A stretch of 7,331 nucleotides of DNA from contig DASQFQ010000041.1 of NCBI GenBank assembly GCA_035633075.1, positions 1 through 7,331 on the forward strand. The letters run 5' to 3'. The translations under genes were made by a program, and so were the position numbers. Position 1 is the stretch's first letter. The number at the start of each line of letters is the position of its first letter. This document shows positions 6,425-7,331 of this stretch, in pieces. The notes under the pieces were generated by a model that did not search any database, was not told the DNA's origin, and saw only the letters and a list, made by a program, of their open reading frames with translations. The DNA is from DASQFQ01 sp035633075 (GTDB lineage: Bacteria; Actinomycetota; Thermoleophilia; Solirubrobacterales; Solirubrobacteraceae).

Positions 6425-7331
6425 GGGCGCCCCGCAGCCTGCGAGTTCGCATCATCCTCGGCGCCCTCGCGGCGGTCGCGCTCAGCGGCGGGCTCGCCGG
6501 CGGCCTGCTCCTGGCGGCGGTCGCGCGCGACGGGCGGGGCGCGGTCGACGAGGACCTGCGCCAGCGAACCGAGCTCGTCCTTCGCCGCCCCGGGGAGGCG
6601 CTCGGGCGGGGCCCACGAGGCGACGGCAGGGGGGAGCCGCTGCTCGCCGGGAGCGGCTCGTTCGTGCAGGTCGCCTTCTCGGGCCAGGTCGTGGAGCGGC
6701 GCGGCGACGTGCCGGCCGACGCGCCCGGCGTGCCCGACCGGGACGGGCTCACGACGGTCAAGATCGGCGGGGAGTCGTGGCGGTCGCTGACCGTGTCGCT
6801 CGACCGCCCGCCCGGGGTTCGCCTGCAGCTCCTCTCGAGCCTCGTGCCCGTCGACGAACGGGTGGCGGACATCCGCCGCCTCGTCACGGTCCTGGGGCTC
6901 GCAGCGCTCTGCCTCACCGCGCTGGCCGCGTGGGCGTTCACCACGCTGGCCGTTCGTCCCCTCGCGCGCCTGCAGGCGGGCGCCAGGCGCATCAGCGGGG
7001 CCGAGGACCTCAGCACGCCGCTCCCCGAGGAGGGGCCGGTCGAGGTGCGGTCGCTGGCCGCGGCGCTCAACGAGATGCTGGTCCGGCTGCAGGCCTCCAC
7101 CGCGGCCCTGGAACGTGCCCTCGAGGCCACGCGGCGCTTCGCCGCCGACGCCGGCCACGAGCTGCGCACGCCGCTGACCGGGATGCGCGCCAACCTCGAC
7201 GCCCTCGGGCGCAATCCCGACCTGCCTCCCGAGCAGCGCCACGCGCTCGTCCTTGACACGACCGCCGAGCAGGAGCGCATCGTGCACCTGCTCGAGGGCC
7301 TGCAGGCGCTCGCGCGGGGCGAGGCAGCCGA
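6421..7331 (+). CDS. Sensor histidine kinase, 3'-truncated by the window
   Basis: Membrane sensor kinase partner of the response regulator before it; the start ATG 6421 overlaps the regulator stop in ATGA. No stop codon occurs before the window end, leaving 303 complete codons. The layout is a short basic N-terminus, TM1 (about 11-33), an extracytoplasmic sensor region of about 115-120 residues with no domain I recognise, TM2 (about 154-176), a HAMP linker (about 177-230, starting AVRPLARLQAGARRI), and then the HisKA dimerisation domain. The H-box is FAADAGHELRTPLTGM with phospho-acceptor H246. The ATP-binding HATPase domain would lie beyond the window. This is the MprB/PrrB-like arrangement common in actinobacteria. 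The signal sensed is unknown; the adjacent secreted repeat protein, facing the same compartment as the sensor domain, is a possible partner. Confidence 0.92.
   Translation, partial: MRAPRSLRVRIILGALAAVALSGGLAGGLLLAAVARDGRGAVDEDLRQRTELVLRRPGEALGRGPRGDGRGEPLLAGSGSFVQVAFSGQVVERRGDVPADAPGVPDRDGLTTVKIGGESWRSLTVSLDRPPGVRLQLLSSLVPVDERVADIRRLVTVLGLAALCLTALAAWAFTTLAVRPLARLQAGARRISGAEDLSTPLPEEGPVEVRSLAAALNEMLVRLQASTAALERALEATRRFAADAGHELRTPLTGMRANLDALGRNPDLPPEQRHALVLDTTAEQERIVHLLEGLQALARGEAA

Overview
This is a GC-rich window with GC-biased codon third positions, dense co-directional genes and short or negative intergenic gaps. The product mix is a soluble bacterial P450 with an AGHETT I-helix, an MprA/OmpR-type two-component pair, a dienelactone-hydrolase-like enzyme and a GT-C membrane transferase. 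Together these suggest a high-GC actinobacterium. A Thermoleophilia/Solirubrobacterales-type organism is my best guess, but this is inference from protein style and not a database match.

Left third (1-2108). The window opens inside a cytochrome P450 gene on the + strand. The protein is recognisable through the heme-binding cysteine, but the reading frame is broken by an apparent one-base loss at about 370-375. Its 3' end overlaps, tail to tail, the end of a minus-strand gene for a polytopic GT-C (PMT/ArnT-like) glycosyltransferase. An 80-bp gap separates that gene from an upstream minus-strand dienelactone-hydrolase-family gene, and the two probably form a transcription unit.

Middle (about 2874-3060). 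The divergent intergenic region carries the most striking non-coding feature. It is a perfect 11-bp inverted repeat around a 21-nt GC-rich loop, extended by imperfect purine-rich/pyrimidine-rich arms to about 100 bp. No ordinary start codon lies next to the conserved N-terminus of the hydrolase, so its frame stays open through this palindrome.

Right half (3061-7331). Five + strand genes follow almost without gaps. They are a proline-racemase-superfamily enzyme with both catalytic cysteines, and a compact ornithine-cyclodeaminase/mu-crystallin-family reductase that starts at a TTG overlapping the previous stop. Next come a secreted protein made of six helix-turn-helix-like repeats of 36-40 residues, an OmpR-family response regulator, and a sensor histidine kinase that runs off the window.

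How they may work together. The racemase/reductase pair resembles known (hydroxy)proline catabolic pairs. The secreted repeat protein and the two-component system are contiguous with it, which suggests co-transcription, although a promoter inside the run cannot be excluded. The repeat protein beside the two-component system is the part whose function I cannot name.
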